From the NCBI GenBank assembly GCA_027475525.1, contig JAMWFC010000049.1:2092947-2156946 (forward strand): a stretch of 64,000 nucleotides of DNA, written 5' to 3'. This document shows positions 53,488-63,791 of this stretch, one piece after another. This DNA comes from Macrolepiota albuminosa. Its lineage: Eukaryota > Basidiomycota > Agaricomycetes > Agaricales > Agaricaceae. How positions within the stretch are numbered: the first letter of the stretch is position 1; every line of letters begins with the position of its first letter. Position numbers and translations under genes: made by a program. The notes beneath the pieces were generated by a model, which worked only from the letters and a program-made list of their open reading frames with translations, was not told where the DNA came from and did not search any database.

Positions 53488-53718
53488 TGTTGCAGCCAAC
53501 ATAAGTTTCCAACACTTGAGTACAGCTGATACAATGCTGTACCAGCAGTCAGAGACACAACATGCACCAGAAATCAAAATAAACATTTAATCATAAGGCT
53601 GAAAACTGTAAGCCTCCTGGTAGCAGTCTCAACAAATTATATCTCCAAAAACACCACAATAAATACACAGACAGTACAGAACAAAGGGCAAGTACCAGCT
53701 CAAGCTATCAACTCAACA
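53488..53718 (-). repeat. Copia K 5' LTR (left limit proposed)
   Basis: The end at 53488 is fixed by the primer site. The start at 53718 (TGTTGAGTTG on minus) is the nearest TGTTG that pairs with the CAACA end; other starts are possible. Confidence 0.35.
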
Positions 53719-54539
53719 ATAGTCCAACCACTGTTATGGGGAGGGGAAGCATGGGAGCTGGCAGAGGTGACAAAATGAGATCAAATTGTGATGATCTAGA
53801 TCAAGATCTGATCTGACGATGTCCAATTTGATATGACTGAAAGGGGAAAGGGAAAGAAGCATGGAGGAATGTCAAAAGAGATGTATGGAATGGTGGCACA
53901 TGCATTGAATGGAGGAAGGAAGGAATGAATAGAATGGTGGCACTGAAACATGCATTGAATGGAGGAAGGAAGAAATGAATGGAATGGTGGCACTGAAACA
54001 TGCATCACCAAAATGGAAAATGGAACCACAAATTAGGTCAGGAATGCTGGGAGGTCAAGAACAAAAAGTCATGTGATCTGGTGGTCTGTGCACTGGAAAA
54101 TTAGTATAAATAGTCCAAGTAGAGTAGAGAATAACTAGGCAATTGATAGGCAAAGGCTCGGTGGTTCCCAGGGAGTGAATCACTTAGGCTAGAGTTTATT
54201 GAACACCTCTTATTGGAAGTCTATTGGTAGACAAAGGCTCGGTGGTTCCCAGGGAGTGAACTGCTTAGGCTGGAGTTTATTGAGAACCTTCTTCTGCCCA
54301 TCAGGATATTTGATATTCTGTGAAGCACCCAATACATCAAGTTTTTATCATCAAGCACCAGTATGGATTAGAGGTCACTTTCTAAGACTTCAAGAAAGCC
54401 CCAGAACTATCAGTAATACTTACACCAAGTACTACACAGCTGGAGTAGGCATGAGGGCATAAATATTGAAATATTGAAGACTCAGGATACAAAAAAGTCA
54501 CATTGTGCTATGGAAAAATCTGACTGTCCAACTTCACTC
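53719..54539. repeat. LTR-like and tandem-repeat debris
   Basis: A unit of about 50 bp (CATGCATTGAATGGAGGAAG...GGTGGCACTGAAA) occurs at about 53898 and 53948, with a partial copy before. CAAAGGCTCGGTGGTTCCCA is repeated at 54152 and 54232, period 80. A TATAAATA box occurs near 54103 on the plus strand. These look like parts of a plus-oriented copia LTR, but no limits were found. No gene is seen. Confidence 0.4.
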
Positions 54540-55167
54540 ATTCAGCTCTGTCCCCTCAAAAGGTGGGTTTTGATGCTTGTGATTCCCCCACATAGCATTG
54601 CATAGTAAATGACAAATGATATAACCACATATTCAGTGAGGACTTCCCATGCATGACCCACATGAGTGGACTGTAAGGATGATCCTTCAGAGTTAATTGG
54701 CCTATAAGGTATGTGCTCTCCATCGGAATTCACCCAAAAGATTTGGATACTGACTTGAAGGCAATTTTCAAACTTGATCGTGGTATACGTGCCCCCTTTT
54801 GGTGAGGAGACATCTCGGACAGCAGATGCTGGCATGGCAGTGAGATACTAAGAGGTGACAATACTAATCAGTGAGTATGGAGTTGTAAACCCAATTGTTG
54901 ACAGACATTCAAAGATATGTTCCTGTTGAGTATGATGCAAGATGGTTCGGGCGCAGCGTAATACATTCTTGTTGTTTCCCCATGGAATAGGAATTTGACC
55001 TCCCAGGGTTGATGAGCATCTGTTTCTTTCTACCCATAGTATTTTCCTGGTCCCTGAGCCTCAGCTACTAAAGTTCGGTTTCCTTTGTCATCAATCTTGT
55101 AGATAATTGCCTTTGTGTCATTGGAAAGGTTGTTGATGAAACAGATGATCGTCTGTTTCCCCTCCAT
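54540..55167 (-). pseudogene. Decayed gene with two VHL beta-domain-like units
   Basis: From an ATG at 55167 (minus) the first unit reads TIICFINNLSNDTKAIIYKI...GPGKYYG, a TAG (55032-55030, probably once CAG), then HQPWEVKFLF. The second unit (54790-54645) reads TTIKFENCLQVSIQIFWVN, DGEHIPYRPI and STHVGHAWEV. The pattern of a beta-strand, W or I in the second strand, DG.., and a final H.W.V is that of the von Hippel-Lindau beta domain. The units lie in different frames with a likely intron or indel between. Surroundings are CpG-poor, so this is a decayed host gene or one carried by an element. Confidence 0.55.
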
Positions 55168-55289
55168 GATGGTACGTACTTGTGGATTGCTAGGATATGG
55201 TTGTAGTATGAGTTTCTGGGAATGAAGTGCTCGGATTGAACCTCTGCTGACAAGAAACTAGGAGACCTACTGAAGGTCAACTTGGAGTC

Positions 55290-55570
55290 GTCTGAAAAGA
55301 TTTAAGAGACTGGTCGGCCATCTTGTTGCAGAAGAATTTTAGCACAGCAGTGGAGAATTCTGAGTGTTAGTGGTTGGTATCGTTGGCCTCTTGTAGTCTG
55401 GCATAAAGGCAGTTTTGAAGTAAGGAGCCTTTTCAGAGGCCTCTGTGTAACAAGCATCCACATTGTTCAACAGTCCCTCCCATGCCAGACTCTCACAAAA
55501 GGAACTTGAAGCCATCCTTGGCATGGCGCCAGTAAATTGGCAGAGTTTGGCAGGGTCAGGATTCAATATT
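55290..55570 (-). pseudogene. Unassigned protein-like fragment
   Basis: The minus frame reads LCQFTGAMPRMASSSFCES and ASEKAPYFKTAFMPDYKRP, coherent but unrecognised. It ends in the plus-strand word TACTAACACTC-like region without a boundary that I can define. Confidence 0.25.
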
Positions 55571-55627
55571 CAATGACTATCAAACCTGATGTGACCCATC
55601 AAATGGCTGCCAAACTTACCCAAACCT

Positions 55628-55985
55628 TGTTACACCCCACTGCAACCATGAAATGATGAAGGAGGCTCTAAGAGGGGAAAAGATGAAGGGAAAACCAAAG
55701 GAAAGGGAAAAGGGAGCAACAGAGCAGTGGATGAGGAAAGATACCACCATGCATGCTGAGTACTGGGAAAGCAGTTACTAGCAGTTACCAGTGCTCAGCT
55801 TCAGTAAATCTATAATCCAAGCACATAGACCTGTCAACATGGCAAACTGCGGCCAAATACCATAAAAACATCAGTGGTCCATGCCCACAACAGAAAAGTA
55901 TAAAAGGAAGAAGGTAGTGGGAAGTCAGAGTAAGCAGTTGACTCAGCTCGGAGTCCCCAGGGAGCAGATGTTGTAGAAAATAACA
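55628..55985 (+). repeat. Copia-type LTR candidate
   Basis: It starts TGTTACACCCC, has TATAAAAGG at about 55899 and ends AAAATAACA. Another copy of the end (GTAGAAGATAACAGGG) lies at about 56030. No TSD was confirmed. Confidence 0.4.
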
Positions 55986-56728
55986 GGGTTTTGTCCTCAG
56001 TCACTCATGGTAATGTGGTCAACTTACCTGTAGAAGATAACAGGGTTTTGTCTACAGGTAACAATGAGTAACTAGATTTGTAGGTAAAAATAGGTAGATG
56101 TACTCACCCTCAATCACTCACAGTAATGTGGTCTCAACTGAGGGTGATGTTTGGAGATACAAAAAATAACACAGAAAAAAAACAAAGAAGTGGCTAACAA
56201 CACCAAAAGAGGTAAAATCTCAATCAGTGTATAGGTTGACGGTTGGTAAGTTGATTTCTCAACAGATATCTTAGGCCTACAAATGATTAGATTGACTTCA
56301 GGTTTCTAGTAATAGTACTGTTTGAACCCTTTTTGAGTGAGACATTAGGTTCCATTCTCTATAAATCAATCAAAATTATAAGCTACTATTACAAAATATG
56401 TGCACATAACTGAGCCCCCATGAGCTGCATGAATAGAAGTTTAACTTTTAAATTAAAAGTAATAGTTCCATTTCATAACATTGGTAAAATACATGACATA
56501 TTACTGTAGTTTATACTAGCCCTCTCAATAGTTAATTGATTTTTTGGGCTGCGTGCTGCAGTCATTTGGGCGCTATCTCATGATCCATTTTTACTTCTCC
56601 TTTTTCTTCATGACTTGCCTCTTCCACTGTTTCAATCTGCATGATCAGAATTTTGAGTATTAGTGGTTGGTATTGTTCATCTCTCATAGTCCTATTTCAT
56701 CACCCACAAAAATGAACTGACAAGTATT
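55986..56728. other. Unassigned CpG-poor spacer
   Basis: It holds two related stretches, TCACTCATGGTAATGTGGTC (56001) and TCACTCACAGTAATGTGGTC (56114), and otherwise nothing recognised. Confidence 0.4.
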
Positions 56729-57109
56729 TGTTAGTATTTCACAATATCACATCAGACACTCTTCACTCATCATACCTGGCCAAGCCACCGCACTTATTGT
56801 ATTGTGCCACACTCTTTCACTCATCATACTTGGCCTGGCCATCACACTTATGCACTATACCACATCATATCACATTTATCCATTGTCTAATAAATACCTA
56901 TATAAACCCATAGCATATACAAATCCCTCAGTCACTTATACTGGACTGAGGGGTGAGTAAACTCTGATACAGTATCTCTTGCATACTACATACAAACTGA
57001 CTATACTCACAGAGTAACTTACAATTGTTCTTAGGTGTAGTGCAAATAGAGTCACTTATACCGGACTGAGGGAGTAACTTACAATTGTTCTTAGATTTGG
57101 TTTCTAACA
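56729..57109 (+). repeat. Copia H 5' LTR (381 bp, TGTTAG...CTAACA)
   Basis: A 6-bp terminal inverted repeat and the primer site right after it fix the limits. An internal block with GGACTGAGG...GTAACTTACAATTG occurs twice near the end (about 57013 and 57072). Confidence 0.7.
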
Positions 57110-57120
57110 GGTTATGGGCT
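57110..57120 (+). other. Copia H half-tRNA primer site
   Basis: GGTTATGGGCT follows the LTR end directly and complements the initiator methionine tRNA anticodon arm, as in copia and in K. Confidence 0.7.
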
Positions 57121-57279
57121 TACTGTCAATTACTCTCTAATAGTATTCAATGACCAGACCTTGGAACTCTCCTTTGTGCACCCCTATCCAGCTCTTTCAC
57201 GTGCTGCATCACATACCTAGTCTCTTTGTCTATTGTCTTTGTCTAGCCTCTTTTCCTATCCCTAGTGCTTCTGATTGCT

Positions 57280-58694
57280 ATGGCTCCCATATTTTCATCC
57301 TCCATCCTCTCCATGGATGCCACCAACTCCTCTGTCCCAGAGCACATCATATGCCACAGATGGGAAGGACCCAAGTACGCTTGTGCTGACGGAAACTTCA
57401 CTCAGTGGACTGAGTGGCTCAAAGACGCACTTATCCTCAATGGCATCTACTTTCATGTCTTCAACAGCATTTTGATCTGACTTAACATTGATAAGGAACC
57501 TCATGCTCATGCCAACTGGGGGCTGAATGATTGGCTTGCCATTACTTTTATCAAGTCAGCATTCAATGACGCTGAACTTTGTGACCTTGTTACTGATTGG
57601 GATGCTGCGATGTGTTTTATGGACTTGAAAGCAAGGGCACAGAAGGAGGGTCCTATTAAACAGATTGCCCTCCTCCAGGAGGCACTGTCTACATACTGTT
57701 CTCTGAGCAAACCTCTGCCCACCACTGCTGGCTGCATCACCAACATTGTTAAGCAAGCATTTGATATTGGTACAGTTGACAAGGACTTTTTCACATGTAT
57801 AGCCCTGCTAAACAGTGTAAGGGTGACCTCGAGAGGCTGTGGCTCAGTCACACAGCTGGCAGAGGGAGATCCAAAGTGTATTAGAGTATGTACTGACAAT
57901 ATCATAATAACTACTCACCTGGCAGAGGGAGATCCAAAGAGAACAAGTCTAGGAATTCCCTATGCCAGGTTGGACGCTTCTGGGGCTTCTGAAGCATGGG
58001 AAACAACTGTACAGTACAACAAAACCTTAAAAACTCAAAAATTGACTAACCAAACAACTGTGCAAACATGGCAGGAAAACTCCGGACTTTAGAAGTCAGA
58101 AAGGCAAACTCTGGCTTATATAAGCAGTCTGGAAGCGGTGCTGAAGGGCCCACACTTGTCTGAATGGTAGCTAAAGAACCAGAGCATCTCAAGGGCTGAG
58201 AGTAGTACTAACAGATAGTGTTGAAAGAATAGAAACAGTAAAATGAAATAATGTCAGAAGAAATAAGAGAATAAATGAAGGGAGAGTAAAGAGATAATGA
58301 GTGAGAAAAGGAAGAAATGAGGAGAAATGAGGAGTCCCCTGACAAACAGCCTTAATGACCTATTCTTCGAGTCTCTCCAAAACTCCGTGTCAACTCTCAT
58401 GAGCAAAAGCACCCAGGACACCCTGTGTAGCCTGACTGATATCCATATTTTCATGGAGAATGCTCAAAATATCCTCAATGCTAAAGCCAAGTCTAGCCAT
58501 GCAACGGCTTTCAGTGCAAAGGGGGGCACCAGTAGACCAACCGACTTACTAGGACACAATCATGGCCTGGGAGCTGTCTGTTGTGAGAATTGCTTTGTGC
58601 TGAAGAGGCCATGCAAAGGACATATGAAGGCATTCTGCATGCAAAAAGCAGGTGGTATGGCAGAAAAATCCATTACAGAGGCCCAGGAAGCATA
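57280..58694 (+). pseudogene. gag: Copia H gag, interrupted by a solo LTR
   Basis: The ATG at 57280 opens MAPIFSSSILSMDATN. The gag domain follows (KYACADGNFTQWTEWLKDAL, WGLNDWLAITFIKSAFND, LKARAQKEGPIKQIALL), with TGA at 57478. At 57815 a solo LTR splits the frame (57816-58344). Removing it with one AACAG gives CTA AAC AGC CTT AAT GAC, a perfect continuation. The knuckle CENCFVLKRPCKGHMKAFC lies at about 58587-58643 and the frame ends TAA at 58694. Confidence 0.8.
57816..58344 (-). repeat. Solo LTR of the J family in copia H gag, TSD AACAG
   Basis: 529 bp, reverse orientation (plus strand TGTAAGGG...CCCCTGACA), AACAG on both flanks (57811-57815, 58345-58349). AGAACAAGTCT at 57940-57950 is the complement of the predicted J transcript start. 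GGCAGAGGGAGATCCAAAG occurs twice inside (57857 and 57921). Confidence 0.92.
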
Positions 58695-59665
58695 AAGGGC
58701 ATCAAGAGGAAAATCTAATACTCAGGCAAAAACCTCATCCAAACCCACTCTGAAGTCCTTTGTCACTGTTACAGATTGGACAGGAAACTATGGTATGTTG
58801 ATCCAGCACAACTTGGACAAATTCCAGCACCTGCCACTGAGACAGCAGCCATTGCAGAAATTGTCACTTCTCCTCTGGATTCACACTCCAAATACAGTAC
58901 AGAATGTTAGGAGCACATTGGATTCCCAGCAATAGACAAGACCAGCATTACAGTTGACTGGATCAAGCATGCAGAACAGATCTTGGAGAACATTCTTGCT
59001 GTGGATGTGGCCTCCATAAATCAATCCACATACACACTGGTCTCATCCCTGACCACTAATCTGTTCCTTATCAATTTGGGCACCACTGCCCACATATCTC
59101 CCTGCTGCAAAGACTTTCTAACCCTTTGACCAATTCAGCCACACAATGTAAAAGGGCTTGTTGCAGCAATAGGTATTGGAAAAATTTGTCTTCACATTGC
59201 CAAAGGTGCCAACATAGTCCTACAAGACGCTCTGTATATTCCCAATGCGACCATTAGACTCATTTCAGTCAGTTCTCTTGCTACCTGCTCAGGCCTCAAC
59301 ACCATATTTGACAACTCATCAGTCAAGATCATTGACAGATCCACACATACACTCATTGCACAAGGCATGCTTGCACCCAATCAATGCTTATACACCCTCA
59401 ACCTCTACTCTGTTACCGCTGAACATTGAGCTTATGCACTCTAGCATGCCAGTAGTCTGGAGACTTGGCATTATCATCTTGGCCATGCCAATTACCAGAC
59501 CATTCTTGACATGGCTAAAACTGGGATGATACCAGGTATGCCCTCTGTCTTTTCCTTAAAACTGCCTAAATGTAACTCTTGCATACTTGGAAAACAGACA
59601 AGATGCTCAGTTCCAAAGGTTTGGGAGGAAGGACATAAGGCTAAGCAGAAGCTAAAAATAGTTTG
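58695..59665 (+). pseudogene. pol: Copia H pol start: protease remnant and integrase zinc domain
   Basis: In broken frames, FLINLGTTAHISPCCKDF (59065) is a decayed protease active site (DSGA replaced by NLGT). LHIAKGANIVLQDALYIPN and LIAQGMLAPNQCLYTLN are the pre-integrase region, and WHYHLGHANYQTI...CNSCILGKQTR (59467-59600) is the zinc domain. Stops are numerous. The copy is cut at 59666 by the J LTR. Confidence 0.8.
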
Positions 59666-59986
59666 TGTCAGGGGACTCCTCGCTCTTGTCTGGTCACAAT
59701 TTCCTTTTCTGGAGTTTCCGGAGAACTCTGGAGCATTTCCCGCGCCCCGGGGTTCTCCCGGCCTCCCAGAGCTAGCCGTTGGATACTGTACAGTTGTTCC
59801 CATGCCCTTCTGCCCCCGTACTGATGTGCCGCACTGGCAGAGGAATCCTTAGACTTGTTCTCTTTGGATTTCCCTCTGCCAGGTGATTAGTTATTGATTG
59901 TACTGTCGTTACTGGCTCTAATATACTTTGGATTTCCCTCTGCCAGTTGTGTGATAGTGCTGCAACCTCCGGAGGTCGCCCTTACA
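59666..59986 (+). repeat. Element J 5' LTR (321 bp)
   Basis: It starts TGTCAGGGGACTCC and ends GGTCGCCCTTACA. The right half is shared with the solo LTRs; the left half (U3) differs and is shorter than their 437-533 bp. TTTGGATTTCCCTCTGCCAG is present twice (59863 and 59927). The orientation is proven by the downstream self-primer and gag. Confidence 0.85.
59851..59861 (+). promoter_or_regulatory. Element J predicted transcript 5' end
   Basis: AGACTTGTTCT is the exact complement of the primer site at 59989-59999 and is conserved in the solo LTRs at 18819 and 57816 (one change at 52050). In self-priming elements this is where the RNA begins. No TATA box is obvious 30 nt upstream. Confidence 0.5.
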
Positions 59987-59988
59987 GC

Positions 59989-59999
59989 AGAACAAGTCT
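59989..59999 (+). other. Element J self-primer (PBS) site
   Basis: AGAACAAGTCT, two bases past the LTR end, is complementary over 11 nt to 59851-59861 in the LTR. No TGG-type tRNA site is present. Confidence 0.75.
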
Positions 60000-60094
60000 C
60001 CTAATTCCGGTCTGGAAGCCCCCCATAGCCATCAGAAGAATTCTCTGGCTCCTATCTGCCGCTTCTCCACCAGTTTTAAGCATCTGGACCTTCT

Positions 60095-61339
60095 ATGTCT
60101 CAGCTTGCCTCTTCAGACACTCCTCCGGACGCTACAGCTCCTCAGGATGAAGCCTGGACTTGCTTGCTCCACCTAGAGGCTCAAGTGCAGCTTACTCAAG
60201 CTTCCCTCACTCACCACACCACCGAACTCTCCACCCTCCGACAAACCACTGAAACCATCTCCGACTCCCTCCAGGCACTCCTAGAGCGTCTCAACACCAC
60301 TCCCTTGGTTGCTACCGCAACCCCAGCAGCGGCACTGCCCCCCGCTGTTCAGCCATCCTCTCCGAATCCTCTGAGGACCCAAGGGACCCCACGTGCGCTC
60401 CTCCCCCGACCGGCCATCCCGGATGCCTACGATGGCGACCGCGTGACCGGAGAACGATTTCTACAGTCGTGCCTCACCTATATCCAGCTCTGCGGGGACG
60501 ACTTCGTCTCGGACGACCTGAAAATCGCATGGGTTCTCTCCTACATGAAGTCTGGAAGAGCGGCCACCTACGCACTGTGGGTTTTCTGACACCCTGGAGG
60601 CGTTGCAGGGTTTGCAAACTGGGCCGCATTTGAGCAGGAGTTCCAGGACGAGTTCTTCCCCCGGAACCCAGCCAAGGCAGCTGCGCTGGTCCTCTGAGAC
60701 AGGGATCAATATGGACAAGGGAGGCGCTCGCTGGACGAATACATTGACTCCTTCTGGGCACTAGTTGAGCAGGCCGGGTACCCCGATGGACTGCAACTCT
60801 GCCTCACCTTCTGGGAAGGGCTCCAATCCACTCTGATGGAGCGTATTGACAACCTTGCAGAAGGACGTCCAGCTGACAACCAAGTCGCCTCCTGGTACCG
60901 AGTGGCCCGGGACCAGTGGCAGCTCATGGAACTTAAGCGCAGCCTGCACCAAGCTCTGGCCACGGCAACAGCCCCACGTCCTCGGGTCCCTCTCCCCCGT
61001 CCCGTAGCAGCTGTGTTCCACCCTCCCAGCCTCCCTGCTCCCTCCGCAGGGCCCACACTGCCCCCGGGGGCCCCTATGGACGTGGACTCCTCCCGCCAGC
61101 GTGCCAACCTACCTCTTCTGTGCCGGCGCTGCAGCATCCCCGGTCACTTTGCACGCCGTTGCCCGCTTGGCCTCGAGGTGCGTTACCTAGCCCCGGAGGA
61201 GCAGGAAGAGCTACTCTTGCAGCTCCTGGCAGCCAAGGACGCAGCCGGAGCACCCTCTCCAGACACAGCAGCGCCGGAGACCTGGGAGCAGGAGCAGAGT
61301 GCGGATGCGCCGGGAGGAGGGAGCCTGGAGGATTTTTAG
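60095..61339 (+). pseudogene. gag: Element J gag, two TGA stops, CCHC knuckle
   Basis: The ATG at 60095 opens a coiled-coil N-terminus (TTELSTLRQTTETISDSLQ). The gag domain (KIAWVLSYMKSGRAATYALW, FEQEFQDEFFPRNP, LDEYIDSFWALVEQAGYPD) is crossed by TGA at 60587 and 60695, both in sites where CGA keeps the frame. The knuckle CRRCSIPGHFARRC lies at 61123-61164, followed by a Glu/Gln tail and TAG at 61337. Confidence 0.85.
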
Positions 61340-62556
61340 AGGAGCGACGGGTGAAGAGTATGCCCCCGTCACTTGGTGCAAATCGATTTGTATGTCTGTC
61401 CATAGAAGAGCCCAATACAACCCCTGAGGACACTTTGGCACCTACGATTGTAAGCCCACCCCTCGACATATCTAAAAGCCCCCCAGCCTCGCCGACTCCT
61501 CCTGCCGGGCCCCCTCGACCCCACATCCCTGCCTGGCAACGTTGCCTTCCGAGGCACTACATGGTAGCCTCAACACCCTCGACCAACTCGCTCTGGCTAA
61601 AGGTGGAGGTTGAAACAACTGACATACAGCAGACCCGGAGCATGACTGCTCTTCTAGATTCTGGAGCCACCGGGCTCTTTGTGGATGCTGACTACGTGGC
61701 CCAACACCAACTCATGACTCGCCCTCTCCCTTCCCCAATTCTGATCTACAATATTGATGGTACCCCCAATGAAGCAGGCTCCATCCGTGCCGTTGTAGAC
61801 CTGGTTCTGCGCTATCGGGCCCACACCGAGCGTGCCACCTTTGCAGTCACCAGCTTGGGAAAGCAGGATATGATCCTGGGATACACGTGGCTCCGGGAGC
61901 ACAACCTGGAGATAGACTGGACTACCGGAGAGGTGAGCATGAGTCGGTGCCCCCAACGCTGCGCCACCTGTGCGAAGGAGGCAAGGATAGAGCGGCGCAC
62001 TGCTGTGCGGGAACGTGCAGCCATCCAGGCCTGCTGGGCAGGACACATCTCCTTCGCCGACCTCGACCTGTTGGATCCTCCGCCCCTGGCGTTCCCTCAT
62101 AGAGAGGCCCTCTATGAGGACGACAGGCACAGCGGTGGAGAGGCCACCATGGAAGACGGTCGCGAAGGAGAATTCCTGCCAGTCCCGGACCTGGAATTAC
62201 CAGACGAGGCCATTGAGGTAGGGGACCGCATCTATGCCACAGCGTTGCGTCCGCCGCCATTGGCAGAGGAGATCCAGGCCAGCCAGACCACTTCCCAACG
62301 GTTGGCCCAGGCCTTCGCCACCAATACCTCGCCTCGCCCATTCTGGGATACTGTCCCAGGCCACCTGCACGACTTTGAGGATGTTTTCTCCAAGGCCTCG
62401 TTTGATTCTCTCCCAGAGCGCAAGCAGTGGGATCATGCCATCGAGCTCCTACCAGACTCGAAGCCGGCCAACTGCAAGGTGTACCCACTGGCGCCCAAGG
62501 AGCAGGATGAACTAGATGCCTTCCTCTGGGAGAATCTCGAAACTGGAAGAATTTGA
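61120..62556 (+). pseudogene. Element J protease and pre-RT region
   Basis: The frame is -1 relative to gag and overlaps it by about 220 nt. The retropepsin active site is LLDSGATGLFVDADYVAQ (61651) and DMILGYTWLREHNLEIDW (61867) is its C-terminal block. The pre-RT part reads VPGHLHDFEDVFSKASFDSL (62352) and ends at TGA 62554 just before [17 protein letters not shown], where Arg-Pro-Ser is expected. Confidence 0.82.
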
Positions 62557-62571
62557 CCCTCAAAGTCGCTG

Positions 62572-63791
62572 ATGGCCTCCCCGGTGTTTTTCATCAAGAA
62601 GAAGGATGGCACCCTCCGGTTGGTCCAAGATTATCGTGTGCTTAATGCGATGACCATCAAGAACCGCTACCCGCTCCCTCTCATCTCAGAACTCATTAAC
62701 AACCTCCAGAGTGCACGTTACTTCACCAAGTTGGACGTCCGCTGGGGCTACAACAATGTGCTTCGGACCAACCGGGGCCTGTTTGACCTGCCACCTTTCA
62801 AACCATGATGAATGACATATTCCGGGACCTCATAGCAGATGGGGTGGTGTGTGTGTACCTGGACAATATCCTCATCTACACCAAGACGCTAGAGGAGCAC
62901 CGCCGGATCACCCGCATAGTCCTAGACCGCCTCCGCCAGTATCAGCTCTACCTCAAACCGGAGAAATGTGAGTTTGAGAAAACTCAGATTGAGTACCTCG
63001 GGCTCATCATCTCTCACGGCATGGCGGAGATGGACCCGGTGAAGGTGGCCGGCGTTACGCAGTGGCCAGAGCCCCGGAACAAGAAGGAAGTACAGGCCTT
63101 CCTGGGGTTCACCAACTTCTACCGGCGGTTCATCCAGGACTTTTCCCACCATGCACGGCCCCTCTTTGACCTCACCTGGAAGGAGGCAGCCTGGACTTGG
63201 GGTGATGCAGAGCAACAGGCCTTCAATGCCCTGAAGCGGGCCATCACCTCCAAGCCGGTGCTCCTCTTCCCAGATGATGATCAGCCTTTCCGAGTTGAGG
63301 CAGACAGCTCCGACTTTGCTACTGGCGCCGTCCTGTCCCAGCAATCCCTGGGGGATGGCAAGTGGCATCCGGTGGCCTTCTACTCTAAGAGCCTCAATGC
63401 CGTGGAGCGGAACTATGAGATCCACAACAAGGAGATGCTGGCAATCATCCGGTCACTAGAGGAGTGGCGCCACTTTCTGGAGGGGGCCCGGCACAAGTTT
63501 GAAGTCTGGACAGACCACAAGAACTTGGAGTACTTCCAGACAGCAAAGAAGCTCAACCGCCGCCAGGCCCGGTGGTCCCTCTACCTTGCCAACTTTGACT
63601 TCTCACTGCATCACAAGCCGGGGAGGTCAATGGGGAAGCCCGATGCCCTATCCAGGTGTGCCGACCATGGCTCCGGGGCCAGAGACAATGACAACATCAC
63701 TCTCCTATGACCGGAGCTGTTCGCCATCCGGGCACTGGAGGGGATATCCGCCCAGGGAGACGAGGTCAACATTCTCTGGGATATCCATTGA
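62572..63791 (+). pseudogene. pol: Element J RT and RNase H with two deletions and YLDN
   Basis: RT begins [20 protein letters not shown]. After RWGYNNV about 40 nt are missing, and a second deletion near 62794 removes the FGL(T)NSPATF region and changes frame. From 62805 the frame reads MMNDIFRDL and the catalytic box is YLDN (62856-62867), a GAC/GAT to AAT change. RNase H is complete (VEADSSDFATGAVLSQ, YEIHNKEMLAIIRSLEEW, WTDHKNLEYFQTA). TGA stops lie at 63708 and 63789. Confidence 0.85.

Noticed and set aside
9244..63791. TGA read as a sense codon (alternative nuclear code)
   Set aside because: The intact host gene ends with TGA at 31483, and where relatives exist the in-frame TGA sites align with Arg, not with one recoded residue such as Trp. 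CpG mutation explains them.
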